64,000 nucleotides of DNA, taken from the NCBI RefSeq assembly GCF_024584805.1, contig NZ_CP075715.1, forward strand, positions 620,001 through 684,000. Reading direction: 5' to 3'. This DNA is from Streptomyces sp. FIT100 (GTDB lineage: Bacteria > Actinomycetota > Actinomycetes > Streptomycetales > Streptomycetaceae). Below, piece by piece: positions 17,181 to 24,969 of the stretch; position 1 is the first letter of the stretch; every line of letters starts with the position of its first letter. The position numbers were made by a program, and so were the translations under genes. The notes under the pieces were generated by a model that worked only from the letters and a program-made list of their open reading frames with translations, had not been told where the DNA came from and did no database searches.

Positions 17181-18212
17181 TCAGGCAGTCCGGGTGTCCG
17201 CAGCCTGTTCCGCTTCCTTGCGGAGGTGCTGCATCAGGACGGTCAGCCGGTCGTTCCCGAGGCCGTGTCCGTAACCGCGGATGGCGTCCGCGACGACCTT
17301 CCGGGTCAGGTCGCCTGCCTCGGTGACCGCCTGGCGGGCGATCGCGAGAAGCTGCTCGTCGGTGACCGGGGCCGACTTGCGGTCACCGGTGTCCGGACGG
17401 GCGGTGGGCCCAGCCTCCGGGGCCGCGCCCGAAGGGGTGTCCGGACGCTTGGCTGGGTCGGCGGGGTGGGTGACCGGGCGGAGTCTGGGGGCGGGGTGTC
17501 CGCCCTGGTCAGCGTCGCGGCCGCCGTGCTCGGGCTCCGGTTCGACCGGCTTCTCCCGCTCTCCGGACACGGTGTCCGGGGTGTGGGTCTCCGAGGTGTC
17601 CGGCCCCTTGGTGACCGCGGGGCGGCTTGTGGCGGGGCCGGGCAACTCGGCGGGGTGTCCGGAGGTGACCGGGGCTGGGCCTCGTTCACCCCTGGCCGGG
17701 GAGGTGTCCGGACGGTCATCGGTGACCCAATCCGTACGGACATCGGGAGTCTCCGGGTGTCCGGACAGATCGGCCTCGGTGGCCCGCCGTGCGATCAGGA
17801 TGTACAGGTGGACGGCTCCAGCCAGGGCGAGCGGGGCCAGCGTGGACAGGACGCCGACTGTGAGGTCACCGAGCCGGAGGCCTGCACCGTCGTGCTGCTG
17901 CTGGTTGAGGCGTACGGCGTGCAGTGCGTTTGCCCAGATGCTGGCTGCGGTCGCGGTGCCGAACAGCGTCCACACGTAGCAGCGGGCGGCAAGCGGGGCG
18001 GTGCGCAGGACGAGGAGGGCTCGTACCCCGTACGCGATGCATCCGTCGATGACCAGAGGGAAGAGGAAGGTTAGGAGTCCTCGGACGTGGATCGCGGTGG
18101 CCATCTGCTGCAGCGCGTCATACGAGAGGGCGCATCCCGCGCCGCCGAGGGCAACGACGGCAGCCCGGTCCCAGCCGTTGATCCGCGCCGGCATCGGCAC
18201 GACGTGGCTCAC
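17181..18212 (-). CDS. DUF2637 membrane protein (conjugative element spread/transfer type)
   Basis: The N-terminal 150 residues hold four hydrophobic segments and the DUF2637 text: GWDRAAVVALGGAGCALSYD, FLFPLVIDGCIAYGVRALLV and FGTATAASIWANALHAVRLN. A long Pro/Asp/Thr-rich cytoplasmic linker follows (about 155-280), then a C-terminal helical domain of about 60 residues (ARQAVTEAGDLTRKVVADAI) resembling a small DNA-binding module. DUF2637 proteins occur on Streptomyces and related actinobacterial plasmids and ICEs and may act in intramycelial spread. The ATG overlaps the WhiB-like gene stop as ATGA. Confidence 0.8.
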   Translation of the reverse strand: MSHVVPMPARINGWDRAAVVALGGAGCALSYDALQQMATAIHVRGLLTFLFPLVIDGCIAYGVRALLVLRTAPLAARCYVWTLFGTATAASIWANALHAVRLNQQQHDGAGLRLGDLTVGVLSTLAPLALAGAVHLYILIARRATEADLSGHPETPDVRTDWVTDDRPDTSPARGERGPAPVTSGHPAELPGPATSRPAVTKGPDTSETHTPDTVSGEREKPVEPEPEHGGRDADQGGHPAPRLRPVTHPADPAKRPDTPSGAAPEAGPTARPDTGDRKSAPVTDEQLLAIARQAVTEAGDLTRKVVADAIRGYGHGLGNDRLTVLMQHLRKEAEQAADTRTA

Positions 18213-18772
18213 GCTGCCGTCCCGAGGTCGTCGCGAGCCGGGAGCTTGGCAGTGGGACTCTTCAGTGCCTGGGGGGTGTTGTTCTGCTGGTCGACGGCGC
18301 GGTTTCGGATCTCGCGACAGGTGCGGCGGTAGAGCTTCCCGGCGTGCTCCTCGGTGACCTTGAGCATCCGGGCGAGCCGCTCGGCGGGGATGTCTGCTTG
18401 GTAGGCGGCGCGGACGACGGCCCGGCGCTCGGCCTTGGTGAGGTGGATGTCGCGGCCGGCCAGGACCTCGTTGACGCGGGCGTAGTTGAGGCGGTGCTCC
18501 AACCTGCCGTGCAGGAGTTCTCGCTCCTCCTCGGTCATGCCGCCCCGGATGCCGTCGCGGTCGCCGTTTTCGAGGGCAGCGTCAAGGCAGGTGCTGCGGA
18601 CCGGGCACTGCGCGCACAGGGCCTTGGCGGCGGCGATGCGGTCGACCTCGTCGGGCTCGGGGAAGAAGAGTTCGGGGTCGACCTGGTGGTGCGTGGTCGA
18701 GCGGCAGGCGGCCCGGTCGCGCCAGGTGTGGTCGCCGAGGGTGCGGGGCCGTGGGGTCTTGGTGTGGTGCAT
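18209..18772 (-). CDS. WhiB-like iron-sulfur regulator with C-terminal HTH extension
   Basis: Four cysteines (23, 53, 56 and 62) follow the Wbl rule C-x29-C-x2-C-x5-C that binds a [4Fe-4S] cluster. The usual G[IV]WGG turn reads GIRGG (74-78), replacing the Trp that contacts sigma factor in canonical Wbl proteins. About 90 residues follow, including LTKAERRAVVRAAYQADIPA and ERLARMLKVTEEHAGKLYRR, an HTH like sigma region 4, so the protein could bind DNA by itself. The ATG at 18772 has GGAG eight bases upstream. It probably regulates the element's replication/transfer operon. Confidence 0.85.
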   Translation of the reverse strand: MHHTKTPRPRTLGDHTWRDRAACRSTTHHQVDPELFFPEPDEVDRIAAAKALCAQCPVRSTCLDAALENGDRDGIRGGMTEEERELLHGRLEHRLNYARVNEVLAGRDIHLTKAERRAVVRAAYQADIPAERLARMLKVTEEHAGKLYRRTCREIRNRAVDQQNNTPQALKSPTAKLPARDDLGTAA

Positions 18773-18864
18773 GAGGATGTCTCCGTGTTCCCCCAGAGCG
18801 CGTTCGGGCAGGAGCGACCCGGGGGTGGGTGCGGGAAGGGACAGGCCGGTGTTCGCCGGCAGGG

Positions 18865-19581
18865 TCAGGCGCGGGCTGCGGCGATGTGGCGTCGCTCGGC
18901 CGCGAGGGCTCGTCTGCGGTCGGGGCCGTCGAGAATGACCCGGTCGGTCATCTCGGTGAGCCGGGAGGCGACGCGGTCGCCGATGTGGGCACGCAGGTCG
19001 GCCATGCCGAGGTTGGTGGTGATCAGGGTCGGGAGCATCGCGTTGTAGCGGCGGTTGATGAGCCGCATCGTGATTTCCTCGGTCCACTCGCTGTTCTTCG
19101 CGGCGCCGAGGTCGTCGATGATCAGCAGCGGGCAGCGGGCCAGGTCCATCAGCTCGCGCTCACCGTCGTGGCCGGGGCGAGGCCGCAGCTCCGCGTACAG
19201 GTCGGCGGCCGTGATCGCCTTCCAGCGCAGCCGGACCCCGGCGATCAGGAGTGAGCGGACCGCTCCGTACGCCTGGTGGGTCTTGCCTGTCCCTGTAGTG
19301 CCGACGATCAGCAGCGAGCGGCCCTCGGCGAGCCCCGGCGCGCCCTTGGGCCCCGGCCGTCCGCCCCCGGCGACCTCGCGGACCCAAGAGGCGACGGCCG
19401 GGTGGTCGGCGACGGCGGCGCGGTAGCGGGCTGGGATACGGGCTTGCGCCGCGTCAAGGGCAGGGACGGGTCCGACCGGGTCGGTGAGCTTGGTTCTCGG
19501 GTCGATGCCCCGCGCGGTGAGGATGTGGGCCAGGCGGTGGACGATGCCGCCGACGGGCTGGGCGTCGTAATCGCGCATCAC
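18865..19581 (-). CDS. DnaC/IstB-type AAA+ ATPase (helicase loader-like)
   Basis: This 238-aa protein has Walker A GTTGTGKTHQ at 94-103, Walker B PLLIIDDLGAAK at 151-162, sensor-1-like LITTNLG and a C-terminal RLTEMTDRVILDGPDRR region with an arginine finger. This is the DnaC / IstB pattern of small AAA+ proteins that load a replicative helicase or serve a transposase. The next-door replication-initiator-like protein and the absence of an IS21 transposase favour the loader role. Its ATG overlaps the upstream stop (ATGA). Confidence 0.82.
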   Translation of the reverse strand: MMRDYDAQPVGGIVHRLAHILTARGIDPRTKLTDPVGPVPALDAAQARIPARYRAAVADHPAVASWVREVAGGGRPGPKGAPGLAEGRSLLIVGTTGTGKTHQAYGAVRSLLIAGVRLRWKAITAADLYAELRPRPGHDGERELMDLARCPLLIIDDLGAAKNSEWTEEITMRLINRRYNAMLPTLITTNLGMADLRAHIGDRVASRLTEMTDRVILDGPDRRRALAAERRHIAAARA

Positions 19582-20585
19582 AGCTCCTCGGCATAGGCAG
19601 CGGCAGGACTTACGGGGTTACTCCAAGCCCGATGAGCGGGCACGTTAGGACCTGATTCCGGCCGCGCCAAGCCACCGGGTCCGGCGTTCATGGCTTCGTT
19701 GACCATGCTGGTAAGCACGCTGGGGTGCTTGGGAGTGGCGGCGAAGCGTTGCAGTCCGGCGCGGATGTGGTCGGGGGCTATGCCCTCGTCCAGGAGCTTC
19801 TTGGCGATGCGACCGAGGTGGCCGATCACGTCCCCTGGAGGGCGTTCCCTGGAGGCGGCAACGTACTCACGGACGAGGTCCTGCGCCGAGGCGGTGGGTG
19901 CGGGCGCTTTGCGCCCCGAAGGATCAGTCGATCCAGGATCCAAGATCCTAGATCCAGGCGCCGAACCCTCCGAGAGGTTTCGGGGAGCCTTCGGCGAGGT
20001 CTGTCGTGCACTCGCCTGACCTGCACCTTTGTCCGTCGTTCCGGTCAGGGTCTCTGGGGCTCCGTCAAGCGCGCGAGGCTCGCCATTTGCACGGCGCCGT
20101 CCAGGGGCGGGGACGTCCGGGGACGGGGCGAGCTTACGGTTCGGCTTCGGTGAGCTCTCGCCGAGTCCTCCGCGCAATTCCGCCGAGGTCTCACCGAACA
20201 CGGTGCAGACGTCCTTGCAGGCCCCGCAGCGTTCCTTGGCGTGATGGTTCGGACACGCCGGGATACGTGACTGCGACGGCTTGTCGATTTTCTGGTGCTC
20301 GAACCAGGTGACGATGTGCAAGTACCGTCGGCCATCGCAGCCGGTGTACCGGCAGATCAGCGCAGCGTCAGCAAGCTGCTGTAGATCATCCTCAACGTGC
20401 ACCGGGGTGTGCTCGGCACGGAGTGGCCAGAGCAGGCCGGTGATGATGGCCGGGTTGTCGCGGAAGCGGCCGTGGTCGTCCGCCTGGGTGAAGAGGCCTA
20501 GGAACGTACGCTCGGCGTGGACGCTCACCTCGGCGCAGGACTCGCTGATGAACAGTTCGGGCTTGATGGTTCGGATGCGGGCCAC
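19578..20585 (-). CDS. Phage/plasmid replication initiator-like protein
   Basis: The start is the GTG at 20585 (VARIRTIKPELFISES). The N-terminal 115 residues show the winged-helix pattern of actinophage replication proteins: RIRTIKPE, ERTFLGLFTQADDHGRFRDN, DLQQLADAALICRYT and YLHIVTWFEHQKIDKPS. A Cys/His cluster follows (PACPNHHAKERCGACKDVC, zinc-knuckle-like), then a long disordered linker and a helical C-terminal domain (DLVREYVAAS, HLGRIAKKLLDEGI) that may contact the DnaC-like partner. Together they could replicate the excised circle or complete the second strand after transfer. Confidence 0.75.
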   Translation of the reverse strand: MARIRTIKPELFISESCAEVSVHAERTFLGLFTQADDHGRFRDNPAIITGLLWPLRAEHTPVHVEDDLQQLADAALICRYTGCDGRRYLHIVTWFEHQKIDKPSQSRIPACPNHHAKERCGACKDVCTVFGETSAELRGGLGESSPKPNRKLAPSPDVPAPGRRRANGEPRALDGAPETLTGTTDKGAGQASARQTSPKAPRNLSEGSAPGSRILDPGSTDPSGRKAPAPTASAQDLVREYVAASRERPPGDVIGHLGRIAKKLLDEGIAPDHIRAGLQRFAATPKHPSVLTSMVNEAMNAGPGGLARPESGPNVPAHRAWSNPVSPAAAYAEEL

Positions 20586-20587
20586 GG

Positions 20588-20929
20588 TCAGCAGGCCTGT
20601 CCGACCGACTTCAGATGGCCCGCGCCAGGAACAGTCGGTGTGAGCTCCGCGCTCGCGAGGTCGAAGTCGTGAGCCTCTTTCCAAAGCGCTTCCGGGTGGG
20701 CTCGCATGATCCACCGCGCCACCGTGTACACCTGGGCCCGCTTCAGTTCGATCAGGCAGCCGTCTGAGTCGTAGGCACGAGCGTGCGGGTGCGGCCATGA
20801 CTCGGTGGGCGCTTGCTGGGTTACCCGAATCCTCGCAGCTTCGGGGACCAGGTCGGTCAGGGCGGTTGCCAGACGACGGCACCGATCGTCGGGGTCGCAG
20901 ATTGTGCGGCCATGGAAGGTTTCGGACAT
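20588..20929 (-). CDS. Hypothetical first gene of the replication operon (113 aa)
   Basis: The ATG at 20929 opens a soluble protein with a helix (DDRCRRLATALTDLVPEAAR), a central beta segment (ARAYDSDGCLIELKRAQVY) and a helix (VARWIMRAHPEALWKEAHDF). It ends two bases before the initiator-like gene. The upstream leader contains two hairpins and an operator array. Products of this kind appear upstream of replication genes in Streptomyces elements, but I know no function. Confidence 0.6.
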   Translation of the reverse strand: MSETFHGRTICDPDDRCRRLATALTDLVPEAARIRVTQQAPTESWPHPHARAYDSDGCLIELKRAQVYTVARWIMRAHPEALWKEAHDFDLASAELTPTVPGAGHLKSVGQAC

Positions 20930-21116
20930 GCGAGAATCCCTTGCTTGTAGGCGGAGCTCGTCGGCTGGTTCTCGTCGAAAAGGTTCAGCCGACCGCTCGG
21001 TGTATGAAGGCTCCCTCTGGGCGCCTGCGGTGCCCGGGAGCGGCTAACTCCCGGGCACCGGTCTCGTTCACATATGCGCGCCTCCGCACGACGGGCGGAC
21101 TTCGCCCCCCGTGACG
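20930..21116 (-). promoter_or_regulatory. Structured 5' leader of the replication/mobilisation operon
   Basis: Between the first gene of the leftward operon and the operator array lie two inverted repeats: 8-bp arms at 20960-20967 and 20986-20993, and perfect 13-bp arms at 21028-21040 and 21048-21060 with a 7-nt loop. No T run follows on either strand. If transcription starts within the array, both hairpins lie in the 5' untranslated RNA and could control copy number or transfer. No coding sequence is seen here. Confidence 0.5.
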
Positions 21117-21220
21117 CACTTTAGTGTTCGAGGCGCGATCAACGTACACTGAAGTACGCCCAGCTGGTCAACTAGAGTGTCAGTCACGCGCACCCAGCAT
21201 GCGCATCGAGCACTAAAGTG
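21117..21220. promoter_or_regulatory. Four-copy operator array (CACTNNAGTG-type)
   Basis: Four near-palindromic decamers: 21117-21126 cactttagtg, 21147-21156 cactgaagta, 21170-21179 aactagagtg (reverse complement cactctagtt) and 21211-21220 cactaaagtg. They fill the divergent promoter region between the replication operon (left) and the XRE gene (right), the classical position for repressor binding sites. Confidence 0.7.
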
Positions 21221-21252
21221 TGTAAATCGCCGCGCCATGCGAGGAGGTGGAT

Positions 21253-21705
21253 GTGACCGAAGACCGACAGCGCAGCTTGGCAGAGAAGCTGGATCACCTG
21301 TTCACAACGATCCACCCACCCTCTCGCGGCCCGTATACGCCCGCAGAGGTCGCCGAGGCGATCGCAGAAGCGGACGACAAGGGCAGAGGGCTGTCGCCAA
21401 GCGCCATTCAGCAGCTGCGCAACGGCTCGAAGCAGAACCCGACCATGAACACCATTCGGGCACTGGCGGGATTCTTTGGTGTGCCATCGGCGTACTTCTT
21501 CGACGACGAAGTGGCCGCTCGCACAGACGCCGAGATCGGCATCCTGGCAGCCATGGGCGATGCCGGTGTGAGACAGGTCGCGCTGCGGGCGAAAGGCCTG
21601 TCCACAGAAAGCCTGCAGATCATCAATGCAGTCATCGACCAGGCCCGGCGCCTGGACGGCCTTGCCGGCGACGCCCCGGACGAGGGCGTCGACCCACAGC
21701 ACTGA
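21253..21705 (+). CDS. XRE-family transcriptional regulator
   Basis: The GTG at 21253 follows GAGGAGG at 5-nt spacing; a GTG at 21247 lies inside that site. Residues 5-85 form an extended HTH: LAEKLDHLFTTIHPP, YTPAEVAEAIAEAD, LSPSAIQQLRNGSKQNPTMN and TIRALAGFFGVPSAYFFDDE. The C-terminal 60 residues are helical (RQVALRAKGLSTESLQIINA), a likely dimerisation region. It is the best candidate to bind the four CACTNNAGTG sites just upstream. The next gene encodes an ImmA/IrrE-like protease, the classic partner that cleaves XRE repressors. Confidence 0.85.
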   Translation: MTEDRQRSLAEKLDHLFTTIHPPSRGPYTPAEVAEAIAEADDKGRGLSPSAIQQLRNGSKQNPTMNTIRALAGFFGVPSAYFFDDEVAARTDAEIGILAAMGDAGVRQVALRAKGLSTESLQIINAVIDQARRLDGLAGDAPDEGVDPQH

Positions 21706-21728
21706 ATCTGCGGGGCAAGCTTCCGTCC

Positions 21729-21745
21729 CCAAAAGATCCTTTTGG
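21729..21745 (+). terminator. Short hairpin after the XRE gene
   Basis: ccaaaag and cttttgg pair with a 3-nt loop, 24 bp after the XRE stop. The stem is A+T-rich and weak, so it may only attenuate transcription into the protease gene. A 10-bp direct repeat (gcaagcttcc) also occurs on either side of this gap (about 21715 and 21836). Confidence 0.3.
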
Positions 21746-21872
21746 TTTGCCCTGACAGAGCCCTTACGCTTTCGAGCGATTCGGAGCCACCCATTCCGGA
21801 TCGCTCGGCTATGCCGCCCGGTGTAAGTAGGGGAAGCAAGCTTCCAGCCCAGGGCATCCGTCAAGGACGATC

Positions 21873-22400
21873 ATGGAACACGACCGACTCCGCGATGCCT
21901 GCGAGGAACGCGTGCGGCAACTCGGACTGCCGCATCACTTCGGCACTGAAGACCTCTGCGATGCTGTCGCAGCTCGACGCGGGCGACCCATTGTGCTCAA
22001 GCCATTGGCCACTGCGGGCGCTATCGACGCGCCCTGCGGCATCCGCGTGGAGACGGATGCAGCTGACTACCTCTTTTACGAAGCAGCCACCTCGTTGCTG
22101 CACAGAACCCATATTCTCGCCCACGAGATCAGTCACATCGTGTGCGACCACCCCGGCAGCCTCTCACTGGATGAGCACGCTCCTCTCGCCACGGGTATCA
22201 ACCCGACCCTCATCCGACGCATGGCCGGACGCACGAGCTACACGACGCAGGACGAGCGCGAAGCAGAGCTGATGGCGACCGTCATACGGCAACGTATGTA
22301 CCGAGGCCGGATCCTGCCGCCCAGTAAGCCGTCACGAGCCGCAGAACGCTGGGAGGCGCTGTTCGCGCAGCCGCCGTCGAGGGGCACCGGTCGGTTGTGA
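21873..22400 (+). CDS. ImmA/IrrE-like zinc metallopeptidase
   Basis: The ATG is preceded by AAGGAC at good spacing. The 175-aa protein has the zinc motif LAHEISHIVCDH, with HEISH at residues 84-88, after a strand segment (CGIRVETDAADYLFYE). A second helix (DEREAELMATVIRQ) supplies the usual third ligand, Glu. ImmA-type enzymes cleave XRE repressors on a stress or cell-cell signal. Position after an XRE gene supports the same role here. Its stop overlaps the GTG of the following 7-TM gene, indicating co-translation. Confidence 0.85.
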   Translation: MEHDRLRDACEERVRQLGLPHHFGTEDLCDAVAARRGRPIVLKPLATAGAIDAPCGIRVETDAADYLFYEAATSLLHRTHILAHEISHIVCDHPGSLSLDEHAPLATGINPTLIRRMAGRTSYTTQDEREAELMATVIRQRMYRGRILPPSKPSRAAERWEALFAQPPSRGTGRL

Positions 22401-23611
22401 TGATGAACCTGATCTTCCTGGGTATGGCGGTTGTTCTGCTGCTTGCAGCCCTGTACTGGGCTCGACGACGGCGCGGCCCCCGGCCCGCCGGCACCTGGGC
22501 GATGTGTGCTCTGCTCACGGCATTCGCTCTTGCCTTCGTGTCATACGCCCCCGCGTTGACGACAGCCATGGAAACAGTGGTTCCTCACGTCGCCAGGCTG
22601 TTCAGCAACTCCTTCACGCTCGCGGCGGCCACGTCGGTGCTGGCGTTCCTGTTCCAGATGAACCTCGAGCCCGACGAGGCCCGTCGCCGAATCCGGCGGC
22701 GGCTGGTGTTCCTGGTGACTGCCGTCAGCGCCATGGTCATGTTCTTTGCCCTTGAGCAGTGGAACGACGGCTCGCCTCAGATGTACGCGCTGTACATGAT
22801 GGTCTACATCTCGTATCTCGCGGGGACCGTTTGGGACTTCCTCCAGCAGACGTGGACGCAAGCGAAGTCCGCACGAAGGAGAAGCCAGCGAGTCGGTTTG
22901 CGGATCACCGTCGCGGGGTGCCTGCTCGCGATGTTGTACATCACGTACAAGGTGGTCAAGGTCGCACCCCTCAGTCTCGGCATGCAGCTTGGGCCGGACC
23001 GCCCAAGGTGTTCGTCGCCTGTCACACCCGCGACCTGCGCTTTCAGTGTGACCGCGCCTGCCCTGGCCGTCCTTCTCATCACCATCGGGCTCACACTTCC
23101 CGCGGCGATATGGCCGATTCGGCAGCTTCTCCGACATCGGTGGGAGGCCAGGTCCATGGAAGCACTCAAGGAACTCTGGTCCGAGATGTCACGCGCCACG
23201 CCTGAGATCGTGCTACCGACAGAAGCAGGCCGGGACGAGACCGACTTCCTTCTGCACCGCCGCGTCATCGAGATCAACGACGGCATTCTCGCGTTGCGCC
23301 CTTACCGGTCGGTGGCCGTGCAGCAAGCTGCGACGGAGGCTGTGGCTGCCCTCGATGGCAACGCAAGCCCCAGCACGAGAGCCGCAATCGTGGAGGCCGC
23401 AGTGCTGTCCTCGGCGGTGCTCGCAAAGACTTCCGGCGGGCAGGCGTGTTCCACCCAGGCACCGCCAGCGCCCGGCACGGACACGCGAGCCGACAACCTC
23501 TGGGCAGAGACTGAATGGCTGCTCCGGGTTGCCCGGGCCTACGCGGACAGCGACATCGTGCGCGCCGTTACCGGCACGCAGGTACCGACGCAAGCACTCT
23601 GGAAGGCATGA
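22397..23611 (+). CDS. MAB_1171c-like seven-TM membrane protein
   Basis: The 404-aa protein has about seven hydrophobic segments in its first 235 residues (for example NLIFLGMAVVLLLAALYW, GTWAMCALLTAFALAFVSYA, AVLLITIGLTLPAAIW) and a 165-residue cytosolic tail starting WEARSMEALKELWSEMSRAT. This layout matches the actinobacterial MAB_1171c family, often annotated as a putative transporter and commonly found beside XRE and ImmA/IrrE genes. I suspect a membrane sensor for the protease, but that is inference. Both ends overlap neighbours (GTGA and ATGA). Confidence 0.75.
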   Translation: MMMNLIFLGMAVVLLLAALYWARRRRGPRPAGTWAMCALLTAFALAFVSYAPALTTAMETVVPHVARLFSNSFTLAAATSVLAFLFQMNLEPDEARRRIRRRLVFLVTAVSAMVMFFALEQWNDGSPQMYALYMMVYISYLAGTVWDFLQQTWTQAKSARRRSQRVGLRITVAGCLLAMLYITYKVVKVAPLSLGMQLGPDRPRCSSPVTPATCAFSVTAPALAVLLITIGLTLPAAIWPIRQLLRHRWEARSMEALKELWSEMSRATPEIVLPTEAGRDETDFLLHRRVIEINDGILALRPYRSVAVQQAATEAVAALDGNASPSTRAAIVEAAVLSSAVLAKTSGGQACSTQAPPAPGTDTRADNLWAETEWLLRVARAYADSDIVRAVTGTQVPTQALWKA

Positions 23612-24786
23612 GCGACCCCCTGCAGGATCCCGGCTTCTTCCAGAACCCGTACGAGACCTACGCTCGGCTTCGCGCTGCCTCGCCGGTGCAAAAGGTGCCC
23701 ACCGGTTCTGCAGAGAGGCACAGCTACCTCGTCACGGGGTACGCCGAGGCGCGAGCGGCGTTCACAGACCCTCGGCTGTCAAAGGACACGGGGCGCTTCT
23801 TCGCCGGTCAACCTTCTCGACGCAATCTGCACCCCGCTGTCTCGCAGACCATGCTGGCCAGCGACCCACCGCAGCACACGCGGCTTCGACGATTGGTGAC
23901 GGGCGCATTCACCCAGGGCGCGGTGGAACAGCTACGCCCCTACATCCAACAGGTGACCAACGAGCTTCTCGACGATTGGGAACAGCACGGACAAGCCGAC
24001 CTGGTAGAGGACCTCGCCATCCCACTCCCGGTAACCGTCATCTGCGAAATGCTCGGTGTACCGGAAACCGATCGCGCAGAAGTCCGCCGCTGGTCGAACG
24101 ACCTCTTCGCCGCCGGCCAGCCGGACCGCATCGACGCCGCCTCACACGCGGTCGCCGAATACATGGGGATGCTGGTCGACACCAAGCGCCATTCACCGGA
24201 CGACAGCCTGCTGCACGATCTCATCGCAGTCCGCGACGGTGAGGACATGCTCAGCGAGGACGAACTGATCTCACTCGCCGTGCTCTTGCTAGTAGCGGGC
24301 CACGAGACCACTACCAATTTCATCGGAAACGCCACACTGGCTCTGCTGCAGTCACCTGACACCCTCGCCCGCCTCCGCGACGCCCCACCGCTGATCGGAT
24401 CCTTGCTGGACGAGTTGCTGCGGTTCGACTCGCCCGTGGGCATCGCGACCTTCCGGTACAGCACCGAGGCCCTCACTCTCGGCGGGACAACGATTCCGCA
24501 GGGCGCTCCCGTGCTTATCGCTCCCGGAGCAGCCGATCGCGACCCAGGCCGCTTCCCCGATCCTGACCGCCTCGACCCGGACCGTGACGCCGCCGGCCAT
24601 CTCGCCTTCGGCCACGGCATCCACCGTTGTGTCGGAGCTCCGTTGGCTCGAGCGGAAGGCGAAATCGCTCTCAGGACCGTCCTCAGCCGTTTCCCGCGAC
24701 TGCGCCTTGACATTCCGGCCGAGCAGTTGGAGTGGCGTCATACGCGTCTGATGCGAGGGCTACGTTCACTACCCGTCTCTTGGTAG
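23608..24786 (+). CDS. Cytochrome P450
   Basis: The ATG at 23608 overlaps the stop of the 7-TM gene. The 392-aa length is normal for a bacterial class I P450. I-helix AGHETT is at 230-235, the ExxR motif reads ELLR at 269-272 and the haem loop FGHGIHRCVG spans 334-343, with Cys341 as thiolate ligand. Substrate unknown; it needs ferredoxin and reductase from elsewhere, as none is encoded nearby. Translational coupling to an XRE/ImmA/7-TM module suggests it is the output enzyme of that module. Confidence 0.93.
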   Translation: MSDPLQDPGFFQNPYETYARLRAASPVQKVPTGSAERHSYLVTGYAEARAAFTDPRLSKDTGRFFAGQPSRRNLHPAVSQTMLASDPPQHTRLRRLVTGAFTQGAVEQLRPYIQQVTNELLDDWEQHGQADLVEDLAIPLPVTVICEMLGVPETDRAEVRRWSNDLFAAGQPDRIDAASHAVAEYMGMLVDTKRHSPDDSLLHDLIAVRDGEDMLSEDELISLAVLLLVAGHETTTNFIGNATLALLQSPDTLARLRDAPPLIGSLLDELLRFDSPVGIATFRYSTEALTLGGTTIPQGAPVLIAPGAADRDPGRFPDPDRLDPDRDAAGHLAFGHGIHRCVGAPLARAEGEIALRTVLSRFPRLRLDIPAEQLEWRHTRLMRGLRSLPVSW

Positions 24787-24969
24787 CCGTCGCCGCCCTC
24801 GACACCGACCAGAGCAAGTGCTGAGGACTCAGGCGGCGCACCTTCGCGTGATCGGGCCATTGCACATCCGGTGACGCCTGTTGCGCTTATCGGATGCATC
24901 GTTGGTCTCCGCCTGGGTTCAGGGGTCGGGCCGGGGCCCTGTCCGGCCCCGCCTCGCATTTGGGAAGTA

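Noticed and set aside
18865..19581. IstB transposition helper of an IS21 element
   Set aside because: No IstA-type transposase or terminal repeats nearby; the adjacent initiator-like gene favours a replication loader.
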